DNA of 63,967 nt from Candidatus Collinsella stercoripullorum (GCA_019117005.1 DXAO01000027.1:1-63967); one strand, 5' to 3'; positions 32,992 to 43,159 are shown, counted from the first letter of the stretch. Notes: generated by a model not told the origin, from the letters alone. Program-made: numbers and translations.

Positions 32992-35013
32992 ATGAAAATC
33001 ACCGAGTTGTTCAGTAAGAGCGGGGTGAAACTGGGAGTCGAGGCCGCATCGCAGGCTGAGGCCATCGATGTGCTGGTCGATCTGCATGATGCGAGCGGCA
33101 ACATCAGCGACCGCGACAAGTACCGTCAGGCGGTGCTCGACCGCGAGGCGCAGTTCAGTACCGCGGTGGGCGACGGCGTCGCCATCCCGCACGCAAAGAC
33201 CGACGCCGTCGTGCGTCCGGGCCTTGCAGCGATCACCGTACCCGCGGGCGTGGACTGGAATGCGCCCGATGGCAAGCCCTCCGACCTCATCTTCATGATC
33301 GCCGCGCCCGAGGGGCAGGCCAACGTGCACCTCGAGGTGCTCGCCAAACTCTCGATGCTGCTCATGCATGAGGATTTCGGGGCCGCTCTGCGCGCCGCCA
33401 AGACGGTCGACAAGTTCCTCAAGGTGATCGATGACGCCGAAGCCGCGCACGACGCCGAGCAGGCGGAGAAGGAGAGGAAGGCCGCCGAGGCCAAGGCCGC
33501 TCGCGAGGCTGCCGCAGCCGCTGCCGCGCCTGCCGCCGATTCGGCCCTACCGCAGGTGCTCGCCATCACCGCGTGCCCCACGGGCATCGCGCACACCTAC
33601 ATGGCCGCCGAGAACCTCGAGAAGGTCGCCGAGCAGATGGGGGTGACCATCAAGGTCGAGACCCAGGGCTCCGTGGGCACTAAGAACGCACTCACCGCCG
33701 AGGAGATCGCCGCCTGCCGTGGCATCATCATTGCGGCCGACAAGGGTATCGAGCTCAGCCGCTTCAACGGCAAGCCGTTGTACTCCACCAACGTGTCCGC
33801 CGGCATCAACGATGCCGAGCGCCTCATCAACATCATCATGAACGGCGAGGCGCCCATCTGCCACGCCGAGGGCGGCGCGTCTGCACCGGCGGCGTCCGCT
33901 GCGACCGAGGGCATGGGCTCGACCATCTACAAGCACCTGATGAACGGTGTTTCGCACATGCTGCCGTTCGTTGTGGGCGGCGGCATCCTCAAGGCCATCG
34001 CCTTCCTGCTCGACACGCAGGGTATGGGTACGGCGGCATACGGCAGCTCCACGCCGCTGGCGGCGTTTTTCAACCTGGTCGGCGGCACGGCGTTCGACTT
34101 CATGCTGCCCATCCTTGCGGCCTACATCGCCATGTCCATCGCCGATCGCCCCGGCCTTGCCCCTGGCTTCGTGGGAGGCTGGCTGGCCAAGCAGGGCTTC
34201 ACGCTCGGATATCTGGCGACGGCTATGGATGCCGAAGCGCAGGGCGCGCTCATCTCGGGCGGCTTCATCGCGGCGCTGTTTGCGGGCTTTGCAGCCGGCT
34301 ATCTGACCCTCGGGTTCGAGAGGCTGTGCGACCATCTGCCCGAGTCGCTTGAGGGCATCAAGCCTGTGCTGCTGTACCCGCTCGTCTGCATCTTCCTGAT
34401 CGGCCTTGTGATGCTTGCGCTGAACCCGATCTTCGCTGCCATCAACTCGTGGCTGACAGGCGCTCTGAACAGTTTCGGTACCGGGAACCTCGTGTTGCTC
34501 GGTGCGGTGGTCGGCGGCATGATGTCCGTCGACATGGGCGGCCCGTTCAACAAGGCGGCGTATGTCTTCGGCACCGGCATGTTGTCCGCCGGCACCACCT
34601 CCGCGCAGATCGTCATGGCTTCCGTCATGGTCGGCGGTATGGTTCCGCCCATCGCCATCGCCCTGTCCACCACGTTCTTCAAGAATCGCTGGTCTGCGGC
34701 CGACCGCAAGGCCGGCATCGTGAACTACATCATGGGCCTGTCGTTCATCACCGAGGGTGCGATTCCCTATGCCGCCGCCGACCCCGGTCGCGTGCTTCCC
34801 TCCTGCATCATCGGTTCGGCGATCGCCGGCGCGCTCTCCGCGGGCTTCGGCTGCACGAGCCCCGCGCCCCACGGCGGCGCTTGGGTGACGCCGGTTATCG
34901 GCAACCCGCTCATGTACCTTATGGCGCTCGTGATCGGCGCCGTGGTCGCATGCCTGATCCTGTCGTTCCTCAAAAAGCCGCTTTCGGCCGAGGAGGCCGG
35001 CTTGACCAAGTAG
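32992..35013 (+). CDS. fruA: Fructose PTS EIIABC permease
   Basis: The 673-residue protein has EIIA (phospho-His in AIPHAKTDAV, about residue 66), an Ala/Glu-rich linker (about 150-183), EIIB (phospho-Cys in ITACPTGIAHTYMAAE, about 194) and a membrane EIIC (about 310-665) with LPFVVGGGILKAIAF and GGPFNKAAY. It imports fructose as fructose-1-phosphate. ATG 32992 follows AAGGGGG. Third gene of fruRKA; a hairpin terminator shared with purL lies at 35159. Confidence 0.93.
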   Translation: MKITELFSKSGVKLGVEAASQAEAIDVLVDLHDASGNISDRDKYRQAVLDREAQFSTAVGDGVAIPHAKTDAVVRPGLAAITVPAGVDWNAPDGKPSDLIFMIAAPEGQANVHLEVLAKLSMLLMHEDFGAALRAAKTVDKFLKVIDDAEAAHDAEQAEKERKAAEAKAAREAAAAAAAPAADSALPQVLAITACPTGIAHTYMAAENLEKVAEQMGVTIKVETQGSVGTKNALTAEEIAACRGIIIAADKGIELSRFNGKPLYSTNVSAGINDAERLINIIMNGEAPICHAEGGASAPAASAATEGMGSTIYKHLMNGVSHMLPFVVGGGILKAIAFLLDTQGMGTAAYGSSTPLAAFFNLVGGTAFDFMLPILAAYIAMSIADRPGLAPGFVGGWLAKQGFTLGYLATAMDAEAQGALISGGFIAALFAGFAAGYLTLGFERLCDHLPESLEGIKPVLLYPLVCIFLIGLVMLALNPIFAAINSWLTGALNSFGTGNLVLLGAVVGGMMSVDMGGPFNKAAYVFGTGMLSAGTTSAQIVMASVMVGGMVPPIAIALSTTFFKNRWSAADRKAGIVNYIMGLSFITEGAIPYAAADPGRVLPSCIIGSAIAGALSAGFGCTSPAPHGGAWVTPVIGNPLMYLMALVIGAVVACLILSFLKKPLSAEEAGLTK

Positions 35014-35084
35014 CCGCTCCGCGCACATCTGATTTCACCCTGAAGGGCTTCATCGCATGGATGGAGCCCTTCTCGGATAAAGCA

Positions 35085-35151
35085 GCGACAAGTTTGTGCC
35101 GGGTACAAACTTGTCACCGGGACAAGTTTGTACCTGGCACTATCTTGTCGC
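35085..35151. repeat. REP-like element: imperfect 31-bp inverted repeat
   Basis: Arms 35085-35115 and 35121-35151 pair with a few mismatches around ACCGG. Each arm contains a GACAAG-N17-CTTGTC unit with a GTGCC/GGTAC-type centre, like 30947-30975. Lies between convergent fruA and purL. Confidence 0.8.
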
Positions 35152-35158
35152 TAAAATA

Positions 35159-35178
35159 GGGCCTCCCGTGGGAGGCCC
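35159..35178. terminator. Bidirectional terminator between fruA and purL
   Basis: GGGCCTCC (35159-35166) pairs with GGAGGCCC (35171-35178). TTT follows on the plus strand and TATTTT on the minus strand, so it suits purL best and may also stop fruA. Confidence 0.75.
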
Positions 35179-35204
35179 TTTGCAGGTAGCTTGCGAGCGC
35201 TTGC

Positions 35205-38200
35205 CTATGCGAAGTAAGCGACGCCGTTCTCGAAGATCGGCATGAACTTGTCGCCCGGGACGTTGGCGTACAGCCCCGCGCCGCGGCGCTCCACGTGGCC
35301 CATCTTGCCGAAGACGCGGCCGTCGGGGGAGGTGATGCCCTCGATGGCAGCGACCGAGCCGTTGGGGTTCACGTCAAGGTCCATGGACGGCATGCCGTCG
35401 GCGTCCACGTACTGCGTGGCGATCTGGCCGCCCGCCGTGAGCTGCGCGAGCACCTCGTCGTTCGCCACGAAGCGGCCCTCGCCGTGGGAGATGGCCACGG
35501 TGTAGGTGTCGCCCGGCGTGCAGGAGGCGAGCCACGGGGACAGGTTGGACGCCACGCGGGTGCGCACCAGGCGGCTCTGATGGCGGCCGATGGTGTTGAA
35601 CGTCAGCGTGGGCGCGTCAGCGGTGGCGTCGACGATGTCGCCATACGGCACGAGGCCGAGCTTCACGAGCGCCTGGAAGCCGTTGCAGATGCCGAGCATG
35701 AGGCCATCGCGCTTCTGCAGCAGCTCGCGCACGGCCTCGGTGACCTCGGGCGCGCGGAAGAACGCCGTGATGAACTTGGCGGAGCCGTCGGGCTCGTCGC
35801 CGCCGGAGAAGCCGCCGGGGATCATGACGATCTGGCTCTCGCGGATACGGCGCGCGAGCTCGCGGGCGCTCTCGGCGACCGCCTCGGGCGTGAGGTTGTT
35901 GATCACGTAGGTGTCCGCCACGGCGCCCGCCGCGGTGAAGGCGCGCGCGGTGTCGTACTCGCAGTTGTTGCCCGGGAACACCGGGATGATCACGCGCGGG
36001 CGGGCGAAGGTCTCGCCGGAGTAGATGTGCGGCGCGGCCGCGGTGAAGGTGACGGGCTCGACGGCGGGCAGCTCGGCTGCGCGGTCGGCGGGGGTGCGGT
36101 AGGGGAACACGCCCTCGAGCGCCCCCTCCCAGACCTCCTGGAGCCCGGCGAGGTCGATGCTCTCGTCGGCGGTGTCGAGCACGTACGCCTCGACGGTGGT
36201 GCCGATGGGCTCGACGACCAGGTCGTCGGGGGCGTCGGCGAGCACCGCGTCGGCGTCGTCGGCGAGCTCCACGATGAAGCTGCCGTACATCGGCTCGAAC
36301 AGGCTGTCGAGGTCCACGTCGTCGGCGAGCTCGATGCCGATGCGGTTGCCCACGCACATCTTGAACAGGGACTCGGCGCCGCCGCCGTAGCCCGGCGTGG
36401 ACACCGCGAGCGCCGCCCCCGCGGCCACGAGGCGCTCGACGAGCCCGAAGGCGTCGAGCAGCTGGGCGGCGTCGGGGCGCCAGTCCTCGCCGTACGCGGC
36501 GGGCGCGATGCGCACGACGCGGTGCGTGATGCCCTTGAACTCGGGCGAGGTCGCGCGCGCGGCGTCGCCCACGGCCACGGCGAAGGAGACGAGGGTCGGC
36601 GGGACGTCGAGGTCCTCGAAGGAGCCGGACATGGAGTCCTTGCCGCCGATGGCGCCCACGCCCAGGTCGACCTGGGCCATGAGCGCGCCGAGCACCGCCG
36701 CGACCGGCTTGCCCCAGCGCTCGGGGACGTCGCGCAGGCGCTCGAAGTACTCCTGGAAGGTGAGGTAGGCGCTCTCGTGCGGGAAGCCCGCGGCGACGAG
36801 CTTGGACACCGACTCGACCACGGACAGGTAGGCGCCCGCGAACTGGTCGGCCTCCATGAGGTAGGGGTTGAAGCCCCAGGCCATGGCGCTCGCCGTGGAG
36901 GTCTCGCCGTCGACGGGGAGCTTGGCGACCATGGCCTCGGCGGGCGTCAGCTGCGTGGCCCCGCCGAAGGGCATCAGCACGGTCGCCGCGCCGATGGTGG
37001 AGTCGAAGCGCTCGGCCAGGCCCTTGTTGGAGCAGACGTTGAGGTCGCCCACGAGCGAGCGCATGCGCTCGGCGAAGGTCTCGCCGCCCCAGGAGGGCTG
37101 CCACACGGAGCGGGCGGTCACGTGCGCCGCCTGGTGCTTGGGGGCGCCGTTGGAGGCCAGGAAGGCGCGGGTGAGGTCGACGATGGCCGTGCCCTGCCAC
37201 GCCATGCGGACGCGGGGCTCGGCGGTGACCTCGGCGATCACCGTCGCCTCGAGGTTCTCCTCGGCGGCGTAGCCCATGAACTCGTCCACGTCGTCCTCGG
37301 CCACGGCCACGGCCATGCGCTCCTGGGACTCGGAGATGGCGAGCTCGGTGCCGTCCAGGCCCTCGTACTTCTTGGTCACCTGGTCGAGGTCGATGTAGAG
37401 GCCGTCGGCCAGCTCGCCCACGGCCACCGAGACGCCGCCCGCGCCGAAGTCGTTGCAGCGCTTGATGAGGCGGCAGGCGTCGCCGCGGCGGAACAGGCGC
37501 TGGAGCTTGCGCTCCATGGGGGCGTTGCCCTTCTGGACCTCGGCGCCGTCCTTCTCGATGGACTCGACGTTGTGCGCCTTGGACGAGCCGGTGGCGCCGC
37601 CGATGCCGTCGCGGCCGGTGCGGCCGCCGAGCAGGATGATCTTGTCGCCGGGAGCGGGGCACTCGCGGCGCACGTGGTCGGCGGGGGTGGCGCCCACGAC
37701 GGCGCCGATCTCCATGCGCTTGGCCACGTAGCCGGGGTGGTAGAGCTCGGACACCTGGCCGGTCGCGAGGCCGATCTGGTTGCCGTAGCTGGAGTAGCCC
37801 GCCGCCGCGGTGGTCACGAGCTTGCGCTGCGGCAGCTTGCCGGCGAGGGTCTCGGACACCGGCACGGTGGGGTCGGCGGCACCGGTGACGCGCATGGCCT
37901 GGTAGACGTAGCTGCGGCCGGAGAGCGGGTCGCGGATGGCGCCGCCGATGCAGGTGGCCGCGCCGCCGAAGGGCTCGATCTCGGTCGGGTGGTTGTGGGT
38001 CTCGTTCTTGAACAGGAAGAGCCAGTCCTGGTCCTCGCCGTCCACGTCGACGGTGACCTTGACGGTGCAGGCGTTGATCTCCTCGGACTCGTCCAGGTTC
38101 TTGAGCTTGCCGGTCTTCTTGAGGTACTTGGCGCCGATGGTGCCCATGTCCATGAGGCAGACGGGCTTCCCGTCGCGGCCGAGCTCGTGACGGATCTCCA

Positions 38201-39005
38201 GGTAGCGGTCGAAGGCGGCCTGCACGACCGCGTCGTCGATCGCCACGTCGTCGAGCACGGTGCCGAAGGTGGTGTGGCGGCAGTGATCGGACCAGTAGGT
38301 GTCGATCACGCGGATCTCGGTGATGGTGGGGTCGCGGTCCTCGTCGCGGAAGTAGCTCTGGCAGAACGCGATATCGGCCAGGTCCATGGCGAGCCCGCGG
38401 TCGGCGATGAAGGCGGCCAGGGCGGCCTCGTCGAGCTCGCGGAAGCCGTCGAGGACCTCGACGGGCTCGGGGTCGGGGATCTGCTGGGTGAGCGTCTCGC
38501 GCAGGGCGAGGTCGGTCAGGCGCGACTCGACCGGGTTCACGATGTAGCGCTTGATGGCGGCCTCGACGTCCTCGGGGAGGTCGCAGTCGAGCACGTAGAG
38601 CTTGGCGCAGCGCACGGTGGGGCGCTCGCCGCAGGAGATGAGCTGGATGCACTCGGCCGCGGAGTCGGCGCGCTGGTCGAACTGGCCGGGCAAGGACTCC
38701 ACCGCGAACAGCGTGGTCCCCGCGCCCTCCGCCGAGACCCCCTGCCCGCTGCCGGGCCCGCCGATCCGCGCGCCCGCGACGGGCAGCTCGCGCGTGGCGA
38801 TATCGACCTGCGGCTCGGAGAACACGGTGGGGATGCAGCGCTCGAAGAGCTCCTCGTCGATGCCCTCCACGTCGTAGACGTTGATGATGCGCAGCGTCGC
38901 GGTGGGCGGCAGGCCCTCCGCGACGGCGGTGTGCAGCTCGGCCAGGAGCTGCCGCGCCTCGACGTCGAAGCCGGGCTTCTTCTCCACGTAGATGCGAGAG
39001 ACCAT
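35205..39005 (-). CDS. purL: Phosphoribosylformylglycinamidine synthase, single-chain form
   Basis: The 1266-residue protein fuses the PurS-like, PurL and PurQ parts. The FGAM-synthase core shows DTYWSDHCRHTTFGT (about residue 240), NETHNHPTEIEPFGGAAT and GGRTGRDGIGGATGSSK. The C-terminal glutaminase has LGICNGFQAL (Cys nucleophile, about 1130) and ISHGEGRF. It makes FGAM from FGAR, glutamine and ATP in purine synthesis. This single-chain type is that of clostridia, bifidobacteria and streptococci. ATG 39005 is chosen because AGGA precedes it and homologues begin VSRIYVEKKPGFD. Not clustered with other pur genes except a PurF-like gene 13 kb away. Confidence 0.95.
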   Translation of the reverse strand: MVSRIYVEKKPGFDVEARQLLAELHTAVAEGLPPTATLRIINVYDVEGIDEELFERCIPTVFSEPQVDIATRELPVAGARIGGPGSGQGVSAEGAGTTLFAVESLPGQFDQRADSAAECIQLISCGERPTVRCAKLYVLDCDLPEDVEAAIKRYIVNPVESRLTDLALRETLTQQIPDPEPVEVLDGFRELDEAALAAFIADRGLAMDLADIAFCQSYFRDEDRDPTITEIRVIDTYWSDHCRHTTFGTVLDDVAIDDAVVQAAFDRYLEIRHELGRDGKPVCLMDMGTIGAKYLKKTGKLKNLDESEEINACTVKVTVDVDGEDQDWLFLFKNETHNHPTEIEPFGGAATCIGGAIRDPLSGRSYVYQAMRVTGAADPTVPVSETLAGKLPQRKLVTTAAAGYSSYGNQIGLATGQVSELYHPGYVAKRMEIGAVVGATPADHVRRECPAPGDKIILLGGRTGRDGIGGATGSSKAHNVESIEKDGAEVQKGNAPMERKLQRLFRRGDACRLIKRCNDFGAGGVSVAVGELADGLYIDLDQVTKKYEGLDGTELAISESQERMAVAVAEDDVDEFMGYAAEENLEATVIAEVTAEPRVRMAWQGTAIVDLTRAFLASNGAPKHQAAHVTARSVWQPSWGGETFAERMRSLVGDLNVCSNKGLAERFDSTIGAATVLMPFGGATQLTPAEAMVAKLPVDGETSTASAMAWGFNPYLMEADQFAGAYLSVVESVSKLVAAGFPHESAYLTFQEYFERLRDVPERWGKPVAAVLGALMAQVDLGVGAIGGKDSMSGSFEDLDVPPTLVSFAVAVGDAARATSPEFKGITHRVVRIAPAAYGEDWRPDAAQLLDAFGLVERLVAAGAALAVSTPGYGGGAESLFKMCVGNRIGIELADDVDLDSLFEPMYGSFIVELADDADAVLADAPDDLVVEPIGTTVEAYVLDTADESIDLAGLQEVWEGALEGVFPYRTPADRAAELPAVEPVTFTAAAPHIYSGETFARPRVIIPVFPGNNCEYDTARAFTAAGAVADTYVINNLTPEAVAESARELARRIRESQIVMIPGGFSGGDEPDGSAKFITAFFRAPEVTEAVRELLQKRDGLMLGICNGFQALVKLGLVPYGDIVDATADAPTLTFNTIGRHQSRLVRTRVASNLSPWLASCTPGDTYTVAISHGEGRFVANDEVLAQLTAGGQIATQYVDADGMPSMDLDVNPNGSVAAIEGITSPDGRVFGKMGHVERRGAGLYANVPGDKFMPIFENGVAYFA

Positions 39006-39353
39006 TGAATCCTGCCTTCCTGTACGGATGTGGCCGTCGTGTCCGCCGCGGGCGGCGGCTGCCGGGTCCTCGACGACGCGGCACCTTGAGCCCACGGATG
39101 CTAACCCCTCCATCATACGTCAGGGGGCCGGCGGGAATCCGGGGACGGTGCGATATCCGCGCGGGTCCAAATATCCAACTGATATGGGCGATGCGGGCTC
39201 CGGGCGGCCCGTCGCGGGTCCCGCCGGCCGCCGGCGGGATGCCGTTCCGCGGCGCCGCCCGTCCGGCAGCGGCGACGGGCTCCGGGCGCCGTCGCCCCGG
39301 CCCGGCCGGACGGGGCTTCGCGTACAATCGGATGGAGCGGAAAGGGGCCCGTC
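39006..39353. other. Divergent promoter region purL / metallopeptidase
   Basis: 348 bases with no gene. On the plus strand TACAAT (39323-39328) is a likely -10 for the metallopeptidase. On the minus strand TATGAT (complement of 39112-39117) could serve purL. An AT-rich patch with three near-repeats of GATAT/AATAT lies at 39150-39190. No purine riboswitch was recognised. Confidence 0.45.
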
Positions 39354-39743
39354 ATGTACGAGCTGACCGACGAGCAGTTCGAGGAGATCGTCGAGGCGGC
39401 GCTCGACGCCATGCCGGAGCGCTTCATCGAGGCGCTCGAGAACGTCGTGGTGACGGTCGCCGACGAACCCGATGCCCGCCAGCTGCGCTCGCTGGGCGAC
39501 GATGCGGCGGAATCCCGCGGCAGCGAGCTGCTCGGCCTCTACGAGGGGACGCCGGCGACCGAGCGCGGCACGTGGTACGGCGACGGCGAGGTCCCCGATG
39601 TCATCACCATCTTCAAGGGGCCGCACGAGCGCTGCTTCTCGACGTACGCGTCGATCTCGGAGCAGATCCGCAAGACGGTTGTCCACGAGGTCGGCCATTA
39701 CTTCGGCAACGACGAGGCGATGCTGCGCGCGATGGGGTACTGA
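39354..39743 (+). CDS. Minimal zincin-type metallopeptidase (DUF1025/MMP-like)
   Basis: The 129-residue protein has a single zinc motif, VVHEVGHYFG (about residues 108-117), in the HExxH form plus downstream ligands typical of the 'possibl zinc metallo-peptidase' family, and the family start FEEIVEAALDAMPERF. No signal peptide. Cytoplasmic role unknown; the length is normal for the family. Confidence 0.9.
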   Translation: MYELTDEQFEEIVEAALDAMPERFIEALENVVVTVADEPDARQLRSLGDDAAESRGSELLGLYEGTPATERGTWYGDGEVPDVITIFKGPHERCFSTYASISEQIRKTVVHEVGHYFGNDEAMLRAMGY

Positions 39744-39970
39744 CCGCCCGGGCGCCTCGGCGCATCCGGGCGTCGCGGCGCTCGGATGCGCCTCCTTGCA
39801 CGGGTCGGGAGGCGCCGGCCGCGAAGTGCACCGGCGCCCGCATAGACTGAGGGGTCATTGTACGCGCATCCGACCGCGCCGGCAGTGTCCTGCGTACCAA
39901 TACGGGGCCGCCGGCCGCCGGCGCGCGCTGTCCCGTCGCATCTGGCGCGCCGGCGTCTCGCGCCGCCGTC

Positions 39971-41308
39971 CTAGTCGTTCGCCTCGGCGCCGTCGGTCCA
40001 CGCGGCGACGTCCTCGATGCGGATCACGCTCGCCACGCGCTCGACGCCGGGAAGGGCCGCGAGCTCGGCGCGGGCGGTCCGGACATCGCGCTCGGACGCC
40101 TCGTGGGTGAGGAAGACCACCGAGCAGCGGGTGCCGTCGCCGTCCTGCAGCTGGTTGATCTGGGAGATCGAGATCCCGTTGCGGGCGAACACCCCGACCA
40201 CCGGCGCGAGCGCCCCCACCTCGTCGGCGACGGTGAGGCGGATGTAGTAGCGCGTGACGAGGTCGTCGACGGGGCGCAGCGGCAGCACGCTGCGATAGGG
40301 CTCGATCTCGGCCTGCGGGCGGTCGCTGTGGCAGATGGCGTCGGCGAGCGCGAGGACGTCGCCCACCACGGCGCTCGCGGTGGGGAAGGAGCCCGCGCCC
40401 GCGCCGTAGAACATCGTCTCGCCCACGGCGTCGCCGACCACGTACACGGCGTTCATGGCCCCGTTCACGCTCGACAGCAGGTGGTCGGCGGGGATCATGG
40501 TGGGGTGCACGCGCGCGTCGACGCCCTCGGGCGTGTTGCGCGCGATGCCGAGGAGCTTGACCGCGTAGCCCAGGCTCCGCGCCTGCTCGATGTCTGCGGC
40601 CGAGACGTCGCGGATGCCCTCGCAGTACACGTCGTCGGTGGTCACGCGCGTGTGGAAGGCGATGGACGACAGGATCGCGACCTTGCTCGCGGCGTCGAAC
40701 CCGTCCACGTCGGCCGAGGGGTCGGCCTCCGCGTAGCCCAGGCGCTGCGCGTCGGCGAGCACCTCGTCGAAGTCGAGGCCCTCGGCGGTCATGCGCGAGA
40801 GGATGTAGTTGGTGGTGCCGTTCAGGATGCCCGCCACGGTGAGGATCTCGTTGCCCACGAGCGCGTGCTCGAGCGCGTTGACGATCGGGATGCCGCCGCC
40901 GGCCGCCGCCTCGCAGCGGATCTGCACCCCGTTGTCGGCTGCTAGGCGCGCCAGGCGCTCCACATGCCGGCCGAGCAGGGCCTTGTTGGCGGACACCACG
41001 TGCTTGCCCGCCGAGAGCGCCTGCTCGAAGATCTCGGTCGCGGGGTGCTCGCCGCCGATGAGCTCGACCACGATGTCGATGTCGGGGTCCCCCACCACCT
41101 CGCGCCAATCGCTCGTGAACGCCTCGTCGGCGAACCCGAGCTCGCGGGCGCGCTCCGGCTCGAGCGCGCAGGCGCGGGTGATGCGCAGGTCGATGCCGTA
41201 GGCGGCGAGGTACTCGTCGCGATGGCGCGCGACCGTGCGCGCCACGCCCCCGCCCACGGTGCCCAGGCCGATGAGTCCCACGTTCACGGTGCGTGCGGTG
41301 CCGTCCAT
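39971..41308 (-). CDS. hom: Homoserine dehydrogenase with C-terminal ACT domain
   Basis: The 445-residue protein has the NAD(P) motif GLIGLGTVGGGV (residues 11-22), the catalytic region SANKALLGRH (about 106), GILNGTTNYIL and GYAEADPSADVDGFDAASK (Lys/Asp active site), and an ACT domain (about 355-430) usually sensing threonine. It reduces aspartate semialdehyde to homoserine for Thr and Met synthesis. GAGGAGACAAC precedes ATG 41308; the coding-like stretch upstream of it is not conserved. Monocistronic here. Confidence 0.95.
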   Translation of the reverse strand: MDGTARTVNVGLIGLGTVGGGVARTVARHRDEYLAAYGIDLRITRACALEPERARELGFADEAFTSDWREVVGDPDIDIVVELIGGEHPATEIFEQALSAGKHVVSANKALLGRHVERLARLAADNGVQIRCEAAAGGGIPIVNALEHALVGNEILTVAGILNGTTNYILSRMTAEGLDFDEVLADAQRLGYAEADPSADVDGFDAASKVAILSSIAFHTRVTTDDVYCEGIRDVSAADIEQARSLGYAVKLLGIARNTPEGVDARVHPTMIPADHLLSSVNGAMNAVYVVGDAVGETMFYGAGAGSFPTASAVVGDVLALADAICHSDRPQAEIEPYRSVLPLRPVDDLVTRYYIRLTVADEVGALAPVVGVFARNGISISQINQLQDGDGTRCSVVFLTHEASERDVRTARAELAALPGVERVASVIRIEDVAAWTDGAEAND

Positions 41309-41727
41309 GTTGTCTCCTCCTCGATGTCGCATGCGTGCCGGTTCCGGCCGTCCGCCCCCATTGTGACATCCGGGGCCGCCCGGCGGGCGGGCGAACGGCG
41401 GCGCCCGCCCGCACCGGTCCCGCACGCGCGGCCGCGACCTCGCGCGATGCGCTTCCGCCGCAGGTTGCGAAACCAAGATGTAACACAGCCGGACGGGCGC
41501 CGCGCGCCGGTAAACGGGCAGGTCGCGTTTGCGTGCGGCGGCGCGCGCCCCTTACCCGCCGGGACGCGCGCCGCCGGCGGCGAATTGGAACCTTACGTTT
41601 TCTCCATGAAACGGGTAAGGTAGACCGAACCATCGTATTCGGCGAGCGGGGGGAAGCACGCGTGCCCGAGCGGTGGCCGTGTCCATATGCCAGCGCGCGA
41701 GCTGGCCGCATTCGAGAGGAGAGCCGT
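41309..41727. other. Divergent region between hom and livK
   Basis: 419 bases, very GC-rich near hom, no gene seen. The liv promoter candidate lies at 41591-41621. A T-box or other riboswitch was looked for and not recognised. Confidence 0.5.
41591..41621 (+). promoter_or_regulatory. Candidate liv promoter with overlapping inverted repeat
   Basis: TTACGT (41593-41598), 17 bases, TAAGGT (41616-41621). The same bases form CCTTAC(41591-41596)...GTAAGG(41615-41620) with inner GTTT...AAAC, an operator-like dyad spanning both boxes. Confidence 0.5.
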
Positions 41728-42978
41728 ATGTCGAGCCTCACCGGTACGTCATTCAACCCTGCCATCAGCCGCAGGAGCATCATCGCGGGCATCGCTGGTC
41801 TGGGGGCGGCGGGCGTCCTAGCCGGTTGCTCCGACGGCGCCTCCTCGGGCAGCGGCTCGTCCGGCTCCGTCTTCAAGGTCGGCGGCATCGGCCCCACCAC
41901 GGGCGGCGCCGCCATCTACGGCAACGCCTGCAAGAACGGCGCGCAGATCGCCATCGACGAGATCAACGCCGAGGGCGGCGACGTCCAGTTCGAGCTCAAC
42001 TTCCAGGACGACGAGAACGACGCCGAGCGCTCGGTCAACGCGTACAACAACCTCAAGGACTGGGGCATGCAGATCCTCATGGGCACCACCACCTCCACGC
42101 CGTGCGTGGCCGTGTCCTCCGAGACCAACGCCGACAACCTGTTCCAGCTGACGCCCTCCGGCTCCTCCACCGACGTCATCGGCGGCCAGCCGGACGCCGA
42201 CGGCAACATCGCCGAGCCGCGCAAGGAGAACGTCTTCCAGATGTGCTTCACCGACCCCAACCAGGGTGCGGCCTCCGCGCAGTACATCTCCGAGCAGCAG
42301 CTCGGCACCAAGATCGCCATCATCTACAACAACTCCGACACCTACTCCACGGGCATCTACCAGAGCTTCAAGACCGAGGCGGCCGAGTACGGCCTGGAGA
42401 TCGTCTCCGAGACCACTTTCACCGAGGACTCGCAGACCGACTTCTCCGTGCAGCTGAACGACGCCAAGAACGCCGGCGCCGACCTCGTCTTCCTGCCGAT
42501 CTACTACACGCCCATCTCGCTCATCCTCACCCAGGCCAACCAGATGGGCTACGCGCCCAAGTGGTTCGGCGTCGACGGCATGGACGGCCTGCTGACCGTC
42601 GAGGGCTTCGACACCGCGCTCGCCGAGGGCTGCATGCTGCTGACCCCGTTCGTGGCCACCGCCGAGGACGAGGCGACGCAGGCCTTCGTCTCCAAGTACG
42701 AGGAGGACTACGGCGAGACCCCCAACCAGTTCGCCGCCGACTCCTATGACTGCATCTACGCCCTCAAGGCCGCCATCGAGCAGGCCGGCGTGACCGCGGA
42801 CATGGACTTCTCCGACATCTGCGACGGCCTCGTCGAGGTCTTCACGTCCTCGGACTTCTCCTACACCGGCCTCACCACCGCCGGGGAGGCCGCTACCTGG
42901 TCCGACACCGGCGAGATCTCCAAGCAGCCCATGGGCATGGTCATCCAGGGCGGCGTGTACATGCCGCTGGACGCCTAG
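41728..42978 (+). CDS. livK: Branched-chain amino acid ABC transporter substrate-binding lipoprotein
   Basis: The 416-residue protein has SRRSIIAGIAGLGAAGVLAGC, a twin-arginine-like signal ending in a lipobox, a Ser/Gly linker, then a periplasmic-binding type I fold (KVGGIGPTTGGAAIYG, IGTKIAIIYNNSDTYSTG-like segment, AADSYDCIYALKAA). It captures Leu/Ile/Val or related amino acids at the cell surface. First gene of livKHMGF; GAGAGGAGAG precedes ATG 41728. The 181-base gap to livH contains GC hairpins that may lower downstream expression. Confidence 0.93.
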   Translation: MSSLTGTSFNPAISRRSIIAGIAGLGAAGVLAGCSDGASSGSGSSGSVFKVGGIGPTTGGAAIYGNACKNGAQIAIDEINAEGGDVQFELNFQDDENDAERSVNAYNNLKDWGMQILMGTTTSTPCVAVSSETNADNLFQLTPSGSSTDVIGGQPDADGNIAEPRKENVFQMCFTDPNQGAASAQYISEQQLGTKIAIIYNNSDTYSTGIYQSFKTEAAEYGLEIVSETTFTEDSQTDFSVQLNDAKNAGADLVFLPIYYTPISLILTQANQMGYAPKWFGVDGMDGLLTVEGFDTALAEGCMLLTPFVATAEDEATQAFVSKYEEDYGETPNQFAADSYDCIYALKAAIEQAGVTADMDFSDICDGLVEVFTSSDFSYTGLTTAGEAATWSDTGEISKQPMGMVIQGGVYMPLDA

Positions 42979-43159
42979 GGCCCGCGGCCGTAGGGGCCGG
43001 GTCCCTCCCGCGAGCCCGACGGGGCCCGGCGGGCGTCCCCGGATCCCGTACCGGCCTTCCGAATCTTGATTCGCATGGAGCGGGGGCCGCCCACGGAGGT
43101 GGTCTCCGCTCGCTTTGTGCGATAGGAACGTTCAACCGTCAACCGGAAAGGAGGGGGAG

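Noticed and set aside
35295..39008. 1237-codon open frame on the plus strand opposite purL
   Set aside because: Mirror of purL codons; no motif or plausible RBS, while purL is certain.
39006..39353. Purine (PurR box or guanine riboswitch) control before purL
   Set aside because: No conserved riboswitch core or PurR dyad could be recognised.
41309..41727. T-box or leucine leader before livK
   Set aside because: No T-box sequence or leader peptide rich in Leu/Ile/Val codons was seen.
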